8,070 nucleotides of DNA, from assembly GCA_013202595.1 (NCBI GenBank), contig JABMPV010000434.1, positions 1 through 8,070 of the forward strand, given 5' to 3'. How positions within the stretch are numbered: position 1 is the stretch's first letter; each line of letters starts with the position of its first letter. Shown here one piece after another: positions 7,494 to 8,070 of this stretch. The notes beneath the pieces were generated by a model that was not told where the DNA came from, ran no database searches, and saw only the letters and a program-made list of their open reading frames with translations. Both the position numbers and the translations under genes were made by a program. This DNA comes from a bacterium (GTDB taxonomy: Bacteria; Actinomycetota; Acidimicrobiia; Spongiisociales; UBA11373).

Positions 7494-8070
7494 CACAGAT
7501 CTTCCAGGAAGACGCCATACGGTCGGTAGTCGAACCCGACGAAGTGGTCGATGCCATGGAGCAAGGATTCGTCGACTACTCGCGGGGTCTCGTCGACGTC
7601 CCCCCTGTGGGGCTGCTGCACTTCGAGGACCCGCCCGGCGACGTCCACATCAAGTACGGGAGGGTGGTCGGCGGATCCACGTATGTCGTGAAGATCGCGT
7701 CGGGCTTCTATCGGAACGTCGATCTCGGACTCCCGGTGAGCGACGGCAGCATGCTGCTGTACGACTCGGAGACCGGGCAGTTGCTGGCGATCCTGCTCGA
7801 CAAGGGGTGGCTCACCGAGGTCAGGACCGGGGCGGCGGGCGCAGTGGCGGCTCGACATCTGGCCCCTCCCGACGTCGCCCGCGTAGGCGTGCTCGGCTCC
7901 GGCGTGCAGGCCCGGTTCCAGTTGCGAGCGCTCGAGCCGATCCTGGAATCCCGGAGTGCGGTTGCCTGGTCCCGCGCCCGGTCGCGGGCCGGGGCGTTTG
8001 CGGCCGAGATGTCGGGTGACGGATGGGACGTTGCCGTCGTCGATGCGCCGGCCGATGTCGCAGCGGTGTG
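7490..8070 (+). CDS. Ornithine cyclodeaminase/mu-crystallin family protein, EutC-like, 3' end beyond the window
   Basis: Open from ATG 7490 to the window edge, 193 codons without a stop; family members are about 310-340 aa, so roughly 60% is present. This NAD(P)-dependent family includes ornithine cyclodeaminase, imine reductases and EutC. The N-terminal substrate half includes K68 (in TYVVKIASGFYRN), LGLPVSDGSMLLYD, the TG..LAILLD turn and R112 in LTEVRTGAAGAVAARHLAP. The dinucleotide-binding domain begins at RVGVLGSGVQARFQLRAL, with the Rossmann GxGxxA at 136-141. The start codon overlaps the dehydratase stop (ATGA), so the two enzymes are made together. The sequence around SGFYRNVDLGLP and LLDKGWLTEVRT fits EutC-type proteins as I remember them. 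However, no other ectoine-catabolic gene (doeA/eutD-like hydrolase) is visible. The family is confident; the substrate is open. Confidence 0.88.
   Translation, partial: MTQIFQEDAIRSVVEPDEVVDAMEQGFVDYSRGLVDVPPVGLLHFEDPPGDVHIKYGRVVGGSTYVVKIASGFYRNVDLGLPVSDGSMLLYDSETGQLLAILLDKGWLTEVRTGAAGAVAARHLAPPDVARVGVLGSGVQARFQLRALEPILESRSAVAWSRARSRAGAFAAEMSGDGWDVAVVDAPADVAAV

Noticed and set aside
6525..8070. Beta-hydroxyaspartate cycle genes bhcB-bhcD
   Set aside because: The family pairing fits, but the aldolase and aminotransferase genes (bhcC, bhcA) are not seen. The sequence details of both proteins look closer to EutB/EutC. The alternative is mentioned but not called.

Overview
The window is high-GC bacterial DNA from one genome, densely coding, with codon use dominated by G/C third positions. 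The gene families fit Actinomycetota: a HIT protein of the LWxxWR...CxFC type, a sigma-70 factor with a short N-terminus, and several genes that lack a Shine-Dalgarno sequence but carry a TANNNT-type -10 element 6-8 nt before the start codon, as expected of leaderless mRNAs. I lean towards a non-streptomycete lineage such as Acidimicrobiia, but the sequence alone does not settle this. No mobile element, CRISPR array, tRNA or rRNA was seen.

Layout. (1) 1-1043, minus: 5' part of malQ (4-alpha-glucanotransferase), running off the left edge. (2) A 76-82 bp divergent promoter region, then a HIT-domain nucleotide hydrolase/transferase, plus (1126-1632). (3) 1633-5381, plus: a signalling unit made of an exported, very acidic protein (1702-2883), an OmpR/PhoB-type response regulator (2948-3634) and a membrane sensor histidine kinase (3627-5381, overlapping the regulator by 8 nt). 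(4) 5378-6424, minus: a sigma-70 family factor, convergent with the kinase; both genes stop inside the same CTAG. (5) A 100 bp divergent region with a perfect 8-bp-arm palindrome. (6) 6525-8070, plus: a PLP-dependent threonine-dehydratase-like enzyme coupled by an ATGA overlap to an ornithine cyclodeaminase/mu-crystallin family enzyme cut by the right edge. This pair resembles EutB-EutC of hydroxyectoine/ectoine utilisation.

The most interesting part is the signalling unit. The exported protein and the extracytoplasmic part of the kinase share a sequence module: about 8 residues of helix, then LxxxG(I/V)xF, a spacer, then a WDPxDPxAAxAVxxF(F/Y) block. The exported protein has a second, more diverged copy, and the kinase may have one too. 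Directly upstream of the exported protein gene lies a perfect 11-bp-period direct repeat, CCTTCAT-4-CCTTCAT, placed exactly 10 bp before a -10 hexamer. This matches the geometry of an E. coli PhoB box. The simplest reading, which is inference, is that the response regulator activates the gene of an exported protein that shares the sensor's input fold. That protein could feed back on the kinase by competing for, presenting or buffering the ligand.
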